From Phycisphaerales bacterium (GTDB lineage: Bacteria; Planctomycetota; Phycisphaerae; Phycisphaerales; UBA1924), in contig JABWBB010000001.1 of the NCBI GenBank assembly GCA_013360675.1, positions 186,001 to 250,000 of the forward strand: DNA of 64,000 bases. Direction: 5' to 3'. The position numbers and the translations under genes are program-made. How positions within the stretch are numbered: position 1 is the first letter of the stretch; every line of letters starts with the position of its first letter. This document shows, one piece after another, positions 25,208-33,897 of the stretch. Under the pieces are notes generated by a model. The model was not told where the DNA came from, made no database searches, and was given only the letters and a program-made list of their open reading frames with translations.

Positions 25208-26905
25208 TCAGATCGGCAGATCGCCCAGGTCGTCGTCCGCATCGGGCCCGCCCCCGTCGCGGAAGTTGTTCACCGGGCCCGTCTTCTTGCCGGGCGAGAA
25301 GGGCGGCGGCTCGTTGGGCCCCTTGGTCCACGATGATGCCGTGCCCTTGGGCTCGCTGAGCGTGCTTGGTGCGCTCGTGCCCTGGGGCTGCGCAAAGGGC
25401 GACGCGTGCGCGGGGGCGGCGTACCCGCCCGGGGCGTGCGCGTGCGAGTCAAAGTTCTTGAAGCGCGTCGTGCGGGAATCCCACACCAGTTTCACCACGC
25501 CCGTGGGGCCGTTGCGCTGCTTGGCGATGATGATCTCGGCCAGGCCCACCTTGTCGGGGTTGTCCAGCGCCCACTCGGGGTTGCTGACGTGGTAGTACTC
25601 CTCGCGGTGCAGGAGCATGATCACGTCCGCGTCCTGCTCGATCGAGCCCGATTCGCGCAGGTCGCTCATCCGCGGGCGGTTGCCCTCGCGCGATTCCGTG
25701 CCGCGGTTCAACTGCGACAGGCAGATCACGGGCACCTTGAGTTCCCGCGCCAGCGCCTTGACCCCGCGGCTGATCGCCGACACCTCGACCTGGCGGCTTT
25801 CCTTCGCCGCGTGGGGCGCGGTCATCAACTGCAGATAGTCGATCATGATCGCCTTGACGCCGTACTGGCGCACCATGCGCCGGGCCCGCGCCCGCAGGGT
25901 GAGCACGGTCAGCCCGGGCGTGTCGTCGACATAGATCGGGGCCTGCTTGAGGTCCTCGCTGGCGAGCATGAGGCGGCGCAGGTCCTCGTCGGGGATGCGC
26001 GAGCCCCCGCGCAGCACCATCGAACTCACCTGCCCGCGGGCCGACATCATGCGCTGCACGATCGCGTTCTTCGACATCTCGAGCGAGAAGAGCGCCACGG
26101 GCGTGCGGTGCCCGGCCTTGGCCCCGGGCACGGGAACCCCGCCGATGGCCATCTGCTCGGCGATGTTCAGCGCGAGCGCCGTCTTGCCCATCGAGGGGCG
26201 GGCCGCCATGATGATGAGTTCGCCCGGCTGGAAGCCGCGCAGCAACTCGTCCATCTCGTGATAGCCGCTGCGCACGCCCGACATCGATTCGCCGTCGAAG
26301 TCCATCGCCTCGATGCGGCGCATCTCGATCTCGAGCAGGTCGGCCAGGGCCTGCGGGTCGTTGGCCCCGCTCTCCTGCGCGATCTCGAAGACGCTCATCT
26401 CGGCCTTGTCGAGCACCTCGCGCGCCCCCTCGGGCCCGAGGTCGCCCACGTGGTAGGCGTCGTACAAAATCTGCCCGGCGGCGTCGATCAGCCGGCGCAG
26501 CTTCGCCTTCTCGCCCACGATGCGCGCAAAGTGGGGGGCGCTCGTCGCCGCGGGCACGCTGTTGGCCAGCGTGACGAGATAGTCGTCCCCGCCGCACTGC
26601 TCGTACACGCCCCGATCGCGGAGCATGTTCTGCAACTGCACCAGGTCGCCGCTGTGGTGCACGTCGTAGATGTCGACGATCGCACGGTAGATGTGGGCGT
26701 GGGCTTCTTTGTAGAAATCGTCGGGCCCCGAGAGCATGCCCAGCACATCGCCGATCACGTTGTGATCGAGGATCATCGCCCCAAGCAGCGACATCTCGGC
26801 CTCGAGCGACTGGGGCGGCTGGCGGTCGAACATGGGCGATGCCGACGCCGCCGGGGCCTCCCGACCCCGTCCACGCCGCCCGCCTTTGCTGTTCACCTGC
26901 GTCAT
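25208..26905 (-). CDS. dnaB: Replicative DNA helicase DnaB
   Basis: 565 residues. The start at 26905 is chosen because GAGG lies 9 bases upstream. The N-terminal primase-binding domain begins QPPQSLEAEMSLLGAMILDH. The RecA-like domain has Walker A ARPSMGKTALALNIAE (about 231-246), LFSLEMSKNAIVQRM, IDYLQLM, and the arginine-finger region RMSDLRESGSIEQDADVIM. The C-terminal about 60 residues (Pro/Gly/Ala-rich, ending DADDDLGDLPI) exceed most homologues. DnaB is the ring helicase of the replication fork. No ribosomal L9 gene, its common neighbour, is here. Confidence 0.97.
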   Translation of the reverse strand: MTQVNSKGGRRGRGREAPAASASPMFDRQPPQSLEAEMSLLGAMILDHNVIGDVLGMLSGPDDFYKEAHAHIYRAIVDIYDVHHSGDLVQLQNMLRDRGVYEQCGGDDYLVTLANSVPAATSAPHFARIVGEKAKLRRLIDAAGQILYDAYHVGDLGPEGAREVLDKAEMSVFEIAQESGANDPQALADLLEIEMRRIEAMDFDGESMSGVRSGYHEMDELLRGFQPGELIIMAARPSMGKTALALNIAEQMAIGGVPVPGAKAGHRTPVALFSLEMSKNAIVQRMMSARGQVSSMVLRGGSRIPDEDLRRLMLASEDLKQAPIYVDDTPGLTVLTLRARARRMVRQYGVKAIMIDYLQLMTAPHAAKESRQVEVSAISRGVKALARELKVPVICLSQLNRGTESREGNRPRMSDLRESGSIEQDADVIMLLHREEYYHVSNPEWALDNPDKVGLAEIIIAKQRNGPTGVVKLVWDSRTTRFKNFDSHAHAPGGYAAPAHASPFAQPQGTSAPSTLSEPKGTASSWTKGPNEPPPFSPGKKTGPVNNFRDGGGPDADDDLGDLPI

Positions 26906-27024
26906 GCCGGACATCCTCAATGCCGAGGGATCTCAACGCAACTCGGCAATTGGAACCGACAGCATCTTGAGAATGTATTCCACAGAGAGCCAAGCCCGAT
27001 TGTCATCTGGGAAAATGGGGTAGA

Positions 27025-28251
27025 TCACCCCGTCGCTCGGACGCCCCGCTCGCGGCTCAGTTCTTCACCCAGGGCCCTCCCCAGGCGTTCGTACTGCTCG
27101 AGCGAGTTGTAGATCTGTGCCGAAACCCGAACGATGCGCTGTTCGTCGGTGTTGAGCCGCCACACGGGCACTTGGATCCGGTGGCGGGCGAGCAGTTCAT
27201 CCTGCAGGGCATCGTCGTAGATCGTCGGCCGCTGGGCCATTTCCGGGGCCGGTTCGGGGATCGGGAGGGAGTACATCGCCCCGACCATCGAATCGGGCGC
27301 GGCCGGGGCCACACCCAAGGCATAGCTCAGCAGGGCCCGCGACGCAAGCGAAAGGCTGGTATTGGCCCGCATGATCCCGGCCCATCCGCCCGGGTGCATG
27401 GCACCAACCTCGCGGATCGCCGCGGGCAGGGCGAGGATCGGGGTGTAATCCGCAGTCCCGAAATAGTCGAAGTCGCGCAGGTATCTCGCCCGCTCGGGCT
27501 TGTCCTTGTGCGCACGGCTCGAAAGCCAGAGCGAACGGAACTCGCCTTGGCGATCCGCCCGGACGAACATGAACCCGGCCCCCTTGGGCCCGCACATCCA
27601 TTTGTGCCCCGATCCGATGTAGTACGTCGGGTTGAGGGCGGCGACATCCACCGGGATCTGGCCCGGGGCGTGGGCCCCGTCAACGCAGACATCGATGCCC
27701 CGCGCATTGAGGGCGGCGACGATCGGGGCCACGGGGAAGATCAACGCCGTCGCGCTGGTGCAATGGCTGATGAGGGCCAGTTTCGTGCGCGCGCTTACCG
27801 CGCCGAGGTACCGCTCGACCACCTGCGCGGGGTCTGTCAGGGGGAAGGGGATCCGAGCCTTGACCACGACCGCCCCGGTGCGGGCCGCGACGCGTTCGAG
27901 TTCGTTGAGGAGCGATTGATACTCATGGTCGGTGATCAGGATCTCGTCACCGGGCTCGAGCGGGGTGTTGGCCAGGATGGTCGCCAGGGCGACGGTGGCG
28001 TTGGGCATGAAGCCAAGATCGGCCGGGCGGCAGTTGATGAACCCGCCCACCGCGCTCCGGGCCTCGTCGAGCAGGTCGGCGAGGTCCACCTTGAAGAATC
28101 GAACCGGGTCGCGTTCGCAGCGCTGCCGTAACTGCGCGAGGGTCTCCTGCACCGCGACTGGAACGGCCCCGTACGAGCCGTGGTTGAGGAATGTCAGCGA
28201 CGGGTCGAGCGACCAGTGCCGATCGGGGAACTTGATCGTGGAGGGGCTCAT
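27025..28251 (-). CDS. Class V PLP-dependent enzyme, isopenicillin-N-epimerase/CefD type
   Basis: About 408 residues from ATG 28251; ATG 28260 and GTG 28281 are in-frame alternatives. The fold-type I pattern is clear: LTFLNHGSYGAVPVAVQETL, a PNATVALATIL segment, cofactor-binding DGAHAPGQ and the Schiff-base Lys in GSGHKWMCGPKGAGF. This NHG(S/T)YG opening is typical of CefD-like epimerases and cysteine-desulfurase relatives. The true substrate is unknown. The gene lies 87 bases downstream of cysteine dioxygenase on the same strand, so a role in processing cysteine sulfinate or another sulfur amino acid is a reasonable but untested idea. Confidence 0.85.
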   Translation of the reverse strand: MSPSTIKFPDRHWSLDPSLTFLNHGSYGAVPVAVQETLAQLRQRCERDPVRFFKVDLADLLDEARSAVGGFINCRPADLGFMPNATVALATILANTPLEPGDEILITDHEYQSLLNELERVAARTGAVVVKARIPFPLTDPAQVVERYLGAVSARTKLALISHCTSATALIFPVAPIVAALNARGIDVCVDGAHAPGQIPVDVAALNPTYYIGSGHKWMCGPKGAGFMFVRADRQGEFRSLWLSSRAHKDKPERARYLRDFDYFGTADYTPILALPAAIREVGAMHPGGWAGIMRANTSLSLASRALLSYALGVAPAAPDSMVGAMYSLPIPEPAPEMAQRPTIYDDALQDELLARHRIQVPVWRLNTDEQRIVRVSAQIYNSLEQYERLGRALGEELSRERGVRATG

Positions 28252-28338
28252 CTCGTCCATCCGTGGAGCGCGGGGGATCACCGGGTCTGTATCGGCGATT
28301 GGGCCTTCTCGCCCGCACGCGTCGAAAAAGGCCGCGGG

Positions 28339-28944
28339 TTAGCAGGGCAGATCACCCGCGGCGGCCTGATTGCTGGGCGTCGTGCCGGGGCCCATATAGC
28401 GATCGGCGCACTCGCCCGAGATGGGCGTGGCGAACTCGTAGACGTTCATCTTCTTGATCGGGGGCGAGTAGATGTGCAGGGTGACCAGATCCTGGCCCTT
28501 GGCCTGCATGTTGGCCACCTGATGGATGTCGGGTTCGTCGGCGGCGCAGATATACCCAGGCGCCATGGCGATGGTCTGGACCGGGCAGATCAGGCCCGAG
28601 GGCGTGAGCTCGAAGCGCAGTTCGGTGCCCGTCCCCTCGATCACCTTGAAAGCGCACGAAACGCCCTTGTGATCGTGGATGGGTGTGCAGTCGCCGCTGC
28701 GCCAGCACAGGGCCAGCAACTCAAACCAGGGCGATTCGGCGATGGTGTTGCGCTTGTACCCCCGTGCGCCAAAGCAGCAGGCCGGGGCGATGTCGGCGCG
28801 GGTAATGGCAGTCTGGGTGAGCATCTTGGACAGAACGCCCAGGTCTGCGCGCGCGCCCAGCGACATCAGATACTCGATCAGCGCCCCCAGTTTCGGGAAG
28901 GCCTTGGCGGCGTGAACGCTGATCTTGTCCGCGGCCTGGGTCAT
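28339..28944 (-). CDS. Cysteine dioxygenase
   Basis: 201 residues from ATG 28944, with GGGAGG 8 bases upstream. The cupin iron ligands are His90 and His92 (CTPIHDHKGVSC) and His141 (DIHQVAN). Cys97 and Tyr159 (TLHIYSPP) sit where the mammalian enzyme has its Cys93-Tyr157 crosslink; many bacterial homologues are reported to carry Gly at the Cys position. The enzyme oxidises cysteine to cysteine sulfinate with oxygen in the cytoplasm. RYMG near the end replaces the usual C-terminal region. A PLP enzyme follows on the same strand. Confidence 0.88.
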   Translation of the reverse strand: MTQAADKISVHAAKAFPKLGALIEYLMSLGARADLGVLSKMLTQTAITRADIAPACCFGARGYKRNTIAESPWFELLALCWRSGDCTPIHDHKGVSCAFKVIEGTGTELRFELTPSGLICPVQTIAMAPGYICAADEPDIHQVANMQAKGQDLVTLHIYSPPIKKMNVYEFATPISGECADRYMGPGTTPSNQAAAGDLPC

Positions 28945-29040
28945 CGAACATCCTCCCTGCACTCCCACAGGATACGACAATCATCCGTTTCCGTACGGAT
29001 GGACCGGAGGTTTCTCGTACTGAAAAACGCGTTCCCGGGT

Positions 29041-29805
29041 CTAGTCGAGCAGCGGGGGATGCTCGCGGTACCACCCGGCCAGCCAGGCCTTGGCGCCGGG
29101 GGCCAGCACGGGGATCGTCCGCCCGTTGTCCGCGTCGCGTTCTCCACGAACACACGCCAGCACCACCTCAGCCACGGCCTGCGGAGGAAGAGCCTCTTCA
29201 GGCGGGATCGCCTTCGTATCGAACGCGGCCCGGAGCATGGGTGTCTCGACCGCGCCGGGCGCGATGGCAAAGGCCCGGATCCCGTGCGGCTTGCCCTCGG
29301 TGGCGGCCGAGGCGGCCATGAGGTTGAGGGCCGCCTTGCTCCCCGCATACGCGAAGAAGCCGGGGAAGGGGTCGATGGTCGCCATCGACGAGATATTGAC
29401 GATGCACCCGCCCCCCTGGGCGGTGAGGCGATCCCACGCCGCGTGGATCGCCCACGCCGCCGGGAAGGTGTTGATGCGATACGCCTCGGCGACGACACCG
29501 CCGTCGGACTGGGCGATGGGGACGACGCGTCCCACCCCGGCGTTGTTGACGAGCACATCCAGGCGGCCCAGGCGCGTGAAGGCCGCATCGACCATCGCGC
29601 GGCAGGCACGCTCGTCACTCACGTCGGCAACGTGCACCAGGCCCGCCCCGGGTGGAAGAAGGTCACGCGTGGCCTCGAGGTTATTCTGTGTCCGCCCGAC
29701 GAGCAGGATGCGATAGCCCGCCTGCCCCAGCGCCAGGGCGATGGTACGTCCGATGCCCGATCCAGCCCCGGTGACGAGGGCGGCCTTGGTCGTGGTCTGA
29801 TCCAT
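29041..29805 (-). CDS. Short-chain dehydrogenase/reductase
   Basis: 254 residues from ATG 29805, with GAGGGG upstream. Classical SDR marks are TGAGSGIG (residues 12-19), the DVSD acidic stretch, NNAGVG, IVNISSMA with the catalytic Ser, and YAGSK with the catalytic Tyr and Lys, then APGAVETPM. It is an NAD(P)-dependent oxidoreductase; the substrate cannot be told. Divergent from the binding-protein gene, 58 bases apart. Confidence 0.9.
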   Translation of the reverse strand: MDQTTTKAALVTGAGSGIGRTIALALGQAGYRILLVGRTQNNLEATRDLLPPGAGLVHVADVSDERACRAMVDAAFTRLGRLDVLVNNAGVGRVVPIAQSDGGVVAEAYRINTFPAAWAIHAAWDRLTAQGGGCIVNISSMATIDPFPGFFAYAGSKAALNLMAASAATEGKPHGIRAFAIAPGAVETPMLRAAFDTKAIPPEEALPPQAVAEVVLACVRGERDADNGRTIPVLAPGAKAWLAGWYREHPPLLD

Positions 29806-29850
29806 GGGTACCCCTCTTCCGTGAACGCCGCCGCACATGACTCAGGACCA

Positions 29851-29856
29851 TACACT
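29851..29856 (+). promoter_or_regulatory. -10 element (leaderless) of the binding-protein gene
   Basis: TACACT ends 7 bases before ATG 29864, which supports that start over the in-frame ATG at 29837. Confidence 0.5.
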
Positions 29857-29863
29857 CGCCCCC

Positions 29864-31573
29864 ATGCGTCTGCCGCAGATCCTGGTCTTTGTCGGGCTCG
29901 CGCTCGTGCTGGGCGTGCCCTTTCTACTGCGCCCCGCCGCGGCACCCGCCGGGGGCGATGGGGGAGGCACGCGCGCGACGCTGGTGGTGGTGACGCCCCA
30001 CGTGCCGCAGATCCGCGCCGAGTTTGAGTTCGCCTTCGACCGCTGGCACCGGCGCGAGCACGGGTCGGGGGTCACGATCGACTGGCGCGTCCCCGGCGGG
30101 ACCAGTGAGATCGTCAAGCAACTCGAGTCGCAATACGTGGCGGCGGCCAAGGCCGGGCGGTTTGACTTCTCAGACGAATCAGACCCCCAAGCCGCCCCCG
30201 GGACGATCGCCTTCGACCTGATGTTCGGCGGGGGCTCGTTCGACCACGGGCGGGTCAAGCGGGGCGTGACGCTCCGCAAGACCTTTGTGACGCTGACAGG
30301 CCAGACCCAGAGCGAGGTGCGGCTGCCTTTGTCGCGCCCCGCGGGCTTCACCCAAGAACAACTCGACGCCTGGTTCGGCGAGAACAGTGTCGGGGCCCAG
30401 CTGCTCTACGACCCCGAGCAATACTGGCTCGGCACGGCGTTGTCCGGCTTTGGCATCGTCTACAACCGCGACGCCCTGGCCCGCCTGGGGCTGCCCGAGC
30501 CCACGGCCTTTGGCGATCTGACCGACCCGCGCTACCGGGGCGAACTGGTCCTGGCCGACCCCCGCCAGAGCGGCTCGGTCACGACGACCTTTGATTCGAT
30601 CCTGAACTGGCACCTGTACTCGCACGCGGTGAAGGATGGCTTCGCGGCTCAACTCGACGCCGCGCTACGCGACAGCGCGACGCCCTGGGAGCGGGTCATC
30701 ATGCCCGCGCACAGCGCGAGCGTGGAGGCGGCCTTTGACGCGGGTTGGCGCGAACTACGCGAACTCGCGGCCAATGCACGCTCCTTTACGAACTCGTCCA
30801 CCAAGCCGCCCATCGACGTGAGCGCGGGCGAGGCGGCGGCGGGGCTGGCCATCGATTTCTACGGGCGCGGGCAGGCCCAGGCGATCCTCGCGCCCGGGCA
30901 GGAACCGGGCGACACGCGCGTGGGGTATGTCGATCCCAAGGGGAGCGTCTCGATCGACGCCGATCCGATCTCGATCCTGCGGGGCGGGCCCAATCCCGAG
31001 TTGGCCAAGCGGTTCGTCGAGTTTTGCCTGAGCGACGAGGGGCAGGCGCTGTGGCAGTTCCGCGCGACGACGCAGCCGGGAGGGGCGGCGAACCCGCCCG
31101 GGCCGGGGGGCGAGCCGCTGGGCCCGCAGCGCGAGCAGTTGCGCCGGATGCCCGCCCGCCGCGCGATGTACGAGACGTACACGCCCTTCATGATCGACCC
31201 GGTGAACCCGTTCGAGTTGGCCTCGCCGACGCTGCCCGCGGGCTGGCGCGGGGCGATCGCGCCGATGATGGGGGCCTTCGCGATCGATGTGCACGGAGAG
31301 ATCAAGGCCGCGTGGGACGCGCTGCTGGCGGCCCGGGCCGACGCCTCATTCCCGCCCGAGTCGCTCGCCGAGATGGAGCGGCTGTTCTACGCCTTCCCGC
31401 CCACGCGGGTGGGGGACGAGGACCTGGCCTTCACGGCGGCGAACCTCGGGGCGATCCGCGCCGAGTGGCGCAAGCCCGGGCGTGCCGACCAGACGCGCAT
31501 CGAGTACACCAAGTGGTTCCGCGAGAACTACGCGCGGGTGGTTGCGTTGCATGAGACCCGAGGCGGGTCTTAG
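29864..31573 (+). CDS. Membrane-anchored extracellular solute-binding protein (iron/spermidine type fold)
   Basis: 569 residues. One N-terminal hydrophobic segment (LPQILVFVGLALVLGVPFLL) acts as signal or anchor. The rest has the two-lobed ABC binding-protein pattern: TLVVVTPHVPQIRAEFEFAF, the GFGIVYNRDALARLGLPEPT segment followed by DLTDPRYRGELVLADP, and FVEFCLSDEGQALW. This matches the family of Fe(III)/2-aminoethylphosphonate or spermidine binders, although it is much longer than the usual 330-380 residues. No permease or ATPase genes are adjacent. The stop interlocks with the converging gene's stop (TTAG). Substrate unknown. Confidence 0.8.
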   Translation: MRLPQILVFVGLALVLGVPFLLRPAAAPAGGDGGGTRATLVVVTPHVPQIRAEFEFAFDRWHRREHGSGVTIDWRVPGGTSEIVKQLESQYVAAAKAGRFDFSDESDPQAAPGTIAFDLMFGGGSFDHGRVKRGVTLRKTFVTLTGQTQSEVRLPLSRPAGFTQEQLDAWFGENSVGAQLLYDPEQYWLGTALSGFGIVYNRDALARLGLPEPTAFGDLTDPRYRGELVLADPRQSGSVTTTFDSILNWHLYSHAVKDGFAAQLDAALRDSATPWERVIMPAHSASVEAAFDAGWRELRELAANARSFTNSSTKPPIDVSAGEAAAGLAIDFYGRGQAQAILAPGQEPGDTRVGYVDPKGSVSIDADPISILRGGPNPELAKRFVEFCLSDEGQALWQFRATTQPGGAANPPGPGGEPLGPQREQLRRMPARRAMYETYTPFMIDPVNPFELASPTLPAGWRGAIAPMMGAFAIDVHGEIKAAWDALLAARADASFPPESLAEMERLFYAFPPTRVGDEDLAFTAANLGAIRAEWRKPGRADQTRIEYTKWFRENYARVVALHETRGGS

Positions 31574-32541
31574 CAGCCCTCGGCCCAGTAGACGAAGAAC
31601 GTGAAGACGTCGGCATCGTCGGGGACGCCGCCGCTGTTGTTCACGTCCGCGCTGGGGTCGCCTTCGTTCCAGGCGTCGAAAAAGGCGGCGACGTCGGAGT
31701 CGTCGGGCGTGCCGCCGCTGTTGTTGAAGTCGCCCGGGCAGCGGACCATGCCGCGGAGGATGAAGGGGAAGTCCTGGGCCAGGTCCAGCGCGAGCGCGGG
31801 CTTGCCCATGTCGACCACGTCGGCCCAGGCCCCGGCCTGCTCGGTGCGGAACTGGCGGGCGTTGGCCCCGCCGCGCGTGCGCATACCCGCGAAGGTCAGC
31901 GCCGGGCTGAAGGCCTCGGCCCCGGGGGCGGCGCCGGTGTATTGCCAGTCGATCCAGTACGTGCCCGGCCCGAGGATCGCCCCCGCGAGCGAGGCGTCGG
32001 TCTTCCAGATCAGGCGCTTGGTGTCGGCGCTCTGGGGCGAGGGCTGCGCCGTGGTGCGGAAGATCCGGTAGATCTGCGACGAGGTCGAACCGAGCAGTCG
32101 GTTGGTGACGCTGTCGCCGAAGACGATCGTGCTGCCCGCGTCGCCCGGGCGGCCCGACCAGATCCGCACGTTGATCGCGGTGAAGGGCGAGGCCCCGCCC
32201 AGCGCGTTGGTCTGGTAGGCGTAGAGCGAGACGCTCTCGAGCACCCAGCCCGTCGGGTCGCTGATTGTGAAGTCATCGGCGAAGCGGTAGAGATCGCCGC
32301 TGCCCGTGAAGTGGCTCGCAAAGCCCGCGACGGCATTGGCGTGGCTCTGCACCGTCGAGTCGGCCTGCAGCTCCGACCAGCTCGCGCCGAAGGGGGCGGG
32401 CGTGCCGTTGGCGGCGGTCGTGCCCGTGGCCAGGCCCGGGTCTTCGCCCGTGCTGCCGGCGTTGTTGAAGAGGACGGACTGCGCGCTCGCGAGCGACGCG
32501 GCGCCGGCGAGGACGAGGATCAAAATCGTGCGGATCGGCAT
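31570..32541 (-). CDS. Secreted protein with C-terminal GC-type dockerin-like domain
   Basis: 323 residues. A signal peptide (ILILVLAGAASLASAQ) is followed by a beta-rich domain of about 240 residues with no recognised family. The C-terminus has two calcium-loop repeats, DFNNSGGTPDDSDVAAFF and DVNNSGGVPDDADVFTFF, preceded by CPG and ending WAEGC. A dockerin-like module with a terminal Gly-Cys is a mark of many Phycisphaerae secreted proteins, thought to be an anchor or sorting tag. GGAGA lies 8 bases before the ATG. It follows the DUF1501 gene by 18 bases and is probably in the same operon. Confidence 0.75.
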   Translation of the reverse strand: MPIRTILILVLAGAASLASAQSVLFNNAGSTGEDPGLATGTTAANGTPAPFGASWSELQADSTVQSHANAVAGFASHFTGSGDLYRFADDFTISDPTGWVLESVSLYAYQTNALGGASPFTAINVRIWSGRPGDAGSTIVFGDSVTNRLLGSTSSQIYRIFRTTAQPSPQSADTKRLIWKTDASLAGAILGPGTYWIDWQYTGAAPGAEAFSPALTFAGMRTRGGANARQFRTEQAGAWADVVDMGKPALALDLAQDFPFILRGMVRCPGDFNNSGGTPDDSDVAAFFDAWNEGDPSADVNNSGGVPDDADVFTFFVYWAEGC

Positions 32542-32559
32542 GGCGTAGTCTCCGTGGAC

Positions 32560-33858
32560 TCAGCAGGCGAGGACATTGCGGAAGACGGGCGTGTAGGCCG
32601 GATCGGGGAAGACGCTGGCGAGGTTGGGGTTGCCCATCCGGCTGGAAACGATCTCGGCGAGGATGTCGCGGTAATCGATCGTCACCTGCAGGTCGCGGTT
32701 CTCGAAGAGTTGGCCCGCGCCAAGGCCGGGCCAGTTGGCCAGCACGCGCCCGCCGTCGATGCAGTTGCCCATGACGAACATGCAGTTGCCGTGCCCGTGC
32801 TCGGTGCCGGCGGAGCCGTTCTCGGCGACGCGCCGCCCAAACTCGGACATCACCACCAGCGAGAAGGTCGGGGCGACGCCCGTGGTCATGTCGCGATAGA
32901 AGGCGGCCAGCGTGAGGGCCAGCGTGTTCATCAGCCCGGCCATGAAGCCGGTGAGGTTGCCCTGCTGGTCGTGCGTGTCCCACCCGCCCACGTCGATGGC
33001 GATCGCTTCCACGCCGACCTGGGCCTTGATGAGCGCGGCCGACTGCTTGAGCGCCAGCCCGAACGCGCCGCTCGGATAGACCGCCCCGCCCGCGGGCACG
33101 TAGCCCGCGAACTCGATGGTGTTGAGCAGGTCGATGGTGTTGATCGTGTCGGTGGCGGCCGCCCCCAGCGGCGCCGCGGCCCCGGTGTAGAGCGAGGTCA
33201 GCGCCGACGAGCGCGAGGGGATCGACGTCGTGAAGCCGGTGAGGCCGAAGGTGTCGAGATTGGGAATCGGCAGCGTCTGCGGCCCGCCCACGAGCGTGCG
33301 CTGCAGGCCCGTGGCGATCCCCACGCCGCGGAGCAGCGGGTTCTGGATCATCGGCCCCACGCCCGCGAGGTGCCGCCCGAGCCAGCCGGTGCCCAGCGCG
33401 GGGTCGTTGGGCTTGCCGACTTCCATGAACCGCTGCGCGTCGAAGTGCGAGCGCGAGGGATCATGCGAGCCCGTGGCGTGGACGATCAGCAGTTTGCCGT
33501 CCTGATACGCGGGCAGCAGCGGGAGGAGCGGCTCGGCGAGCCCGAAGAAGCCGTTGAGGTCCGTGCAGCGGTTGGCCTGCCCGCTGTCGGGGCGGGGGAC
33601 GGCGAGCGTGGGGCGGGCGGCGTAATAGGCGTTGTCGCCCCAGGGCACGCACATGGAGAGCCCGTCGCTGGCCCCGCGCAGGTAGACCTGGATCACCACG
33701 TCGCGCATCGACGAGCGGTAGTCCTTGGCCAGGGCCACGCGCGGGAAGCAGGCGGGGGCGATGGCCGCCGCGGCGAGCCCGGCCCCCGTGAGGGCCATGA
33801 AGCCGCGGCGCGAGAGCTCGCGATACTCGGGGCAGGCGTGCGTGTCGGGATTCATCAT
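32560..33858 (-). CDS. DUF1501 family exported protein
   Basis: 432 residues. The Tat signal SRRGFMALTGAGLAAAAIAP is at about residues 16-35. The DUF1501 core follows: VVIQVYLRGASDGLSMCVPW, ATGSHDPSRSHFDAQRFME, VGGWDTHDQQGNLTGFM, and the C-terminal VMSEFGRRVAENGSAGTEHG with CMFVMGNCIDGGRV. These proteins resemble the alkaline-phosphatase/sulfatase superfamily. In planctomycetes they are almost always paired with DUF1800 or DUF1553 proteins, as here. Likely role is export-linked cell envelope or polymer metabolism, unproven. GAGG lies 6 bases before the start. Confidence 0.9.
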   Translation of the reverse strand: MMNPDTHACPEYRELSRRGFMALTGAGLAAAAIAPACFPRVALAKDYRSSMRDVVIQVYLRGASDGLSMCVPWGDNAYYAARPTLAVPRPDSGQANRCTDLNGFFGLAEPLLPLLPAYQDGKLLIVHATGSHDPSRSHFDAQRFMEVGKPNDPALGTGWLGRHLAGVGPMIQNPLLRGVGIATGLQRTLVGGPQTLPIPNLDTFGLTGFTTSIPSRSSALTSLYTGAAAPLGAAATDTINTIDLLNTIEFAGYVPAGGAVYPSGAFGLALKQSAALIKAQVGVEAIAIDVGGWDTHDQQGNLTGFMAGLMNTLALTLAAFYRDMTTGVAPTFSLVVMSEFGRRVAENGSAGTEHGHGNCMFVMGNCIDGGRVLANWPGLGAGQLFENRDLQVTIDYRDILAEIVSSRMGNPNLASVFPDPAYTPVFRNVLAC

Positions 33859-33897
33859 GGTTCACCTCGCGGAGGACGGCGGGACGGCGCGCCTGGT

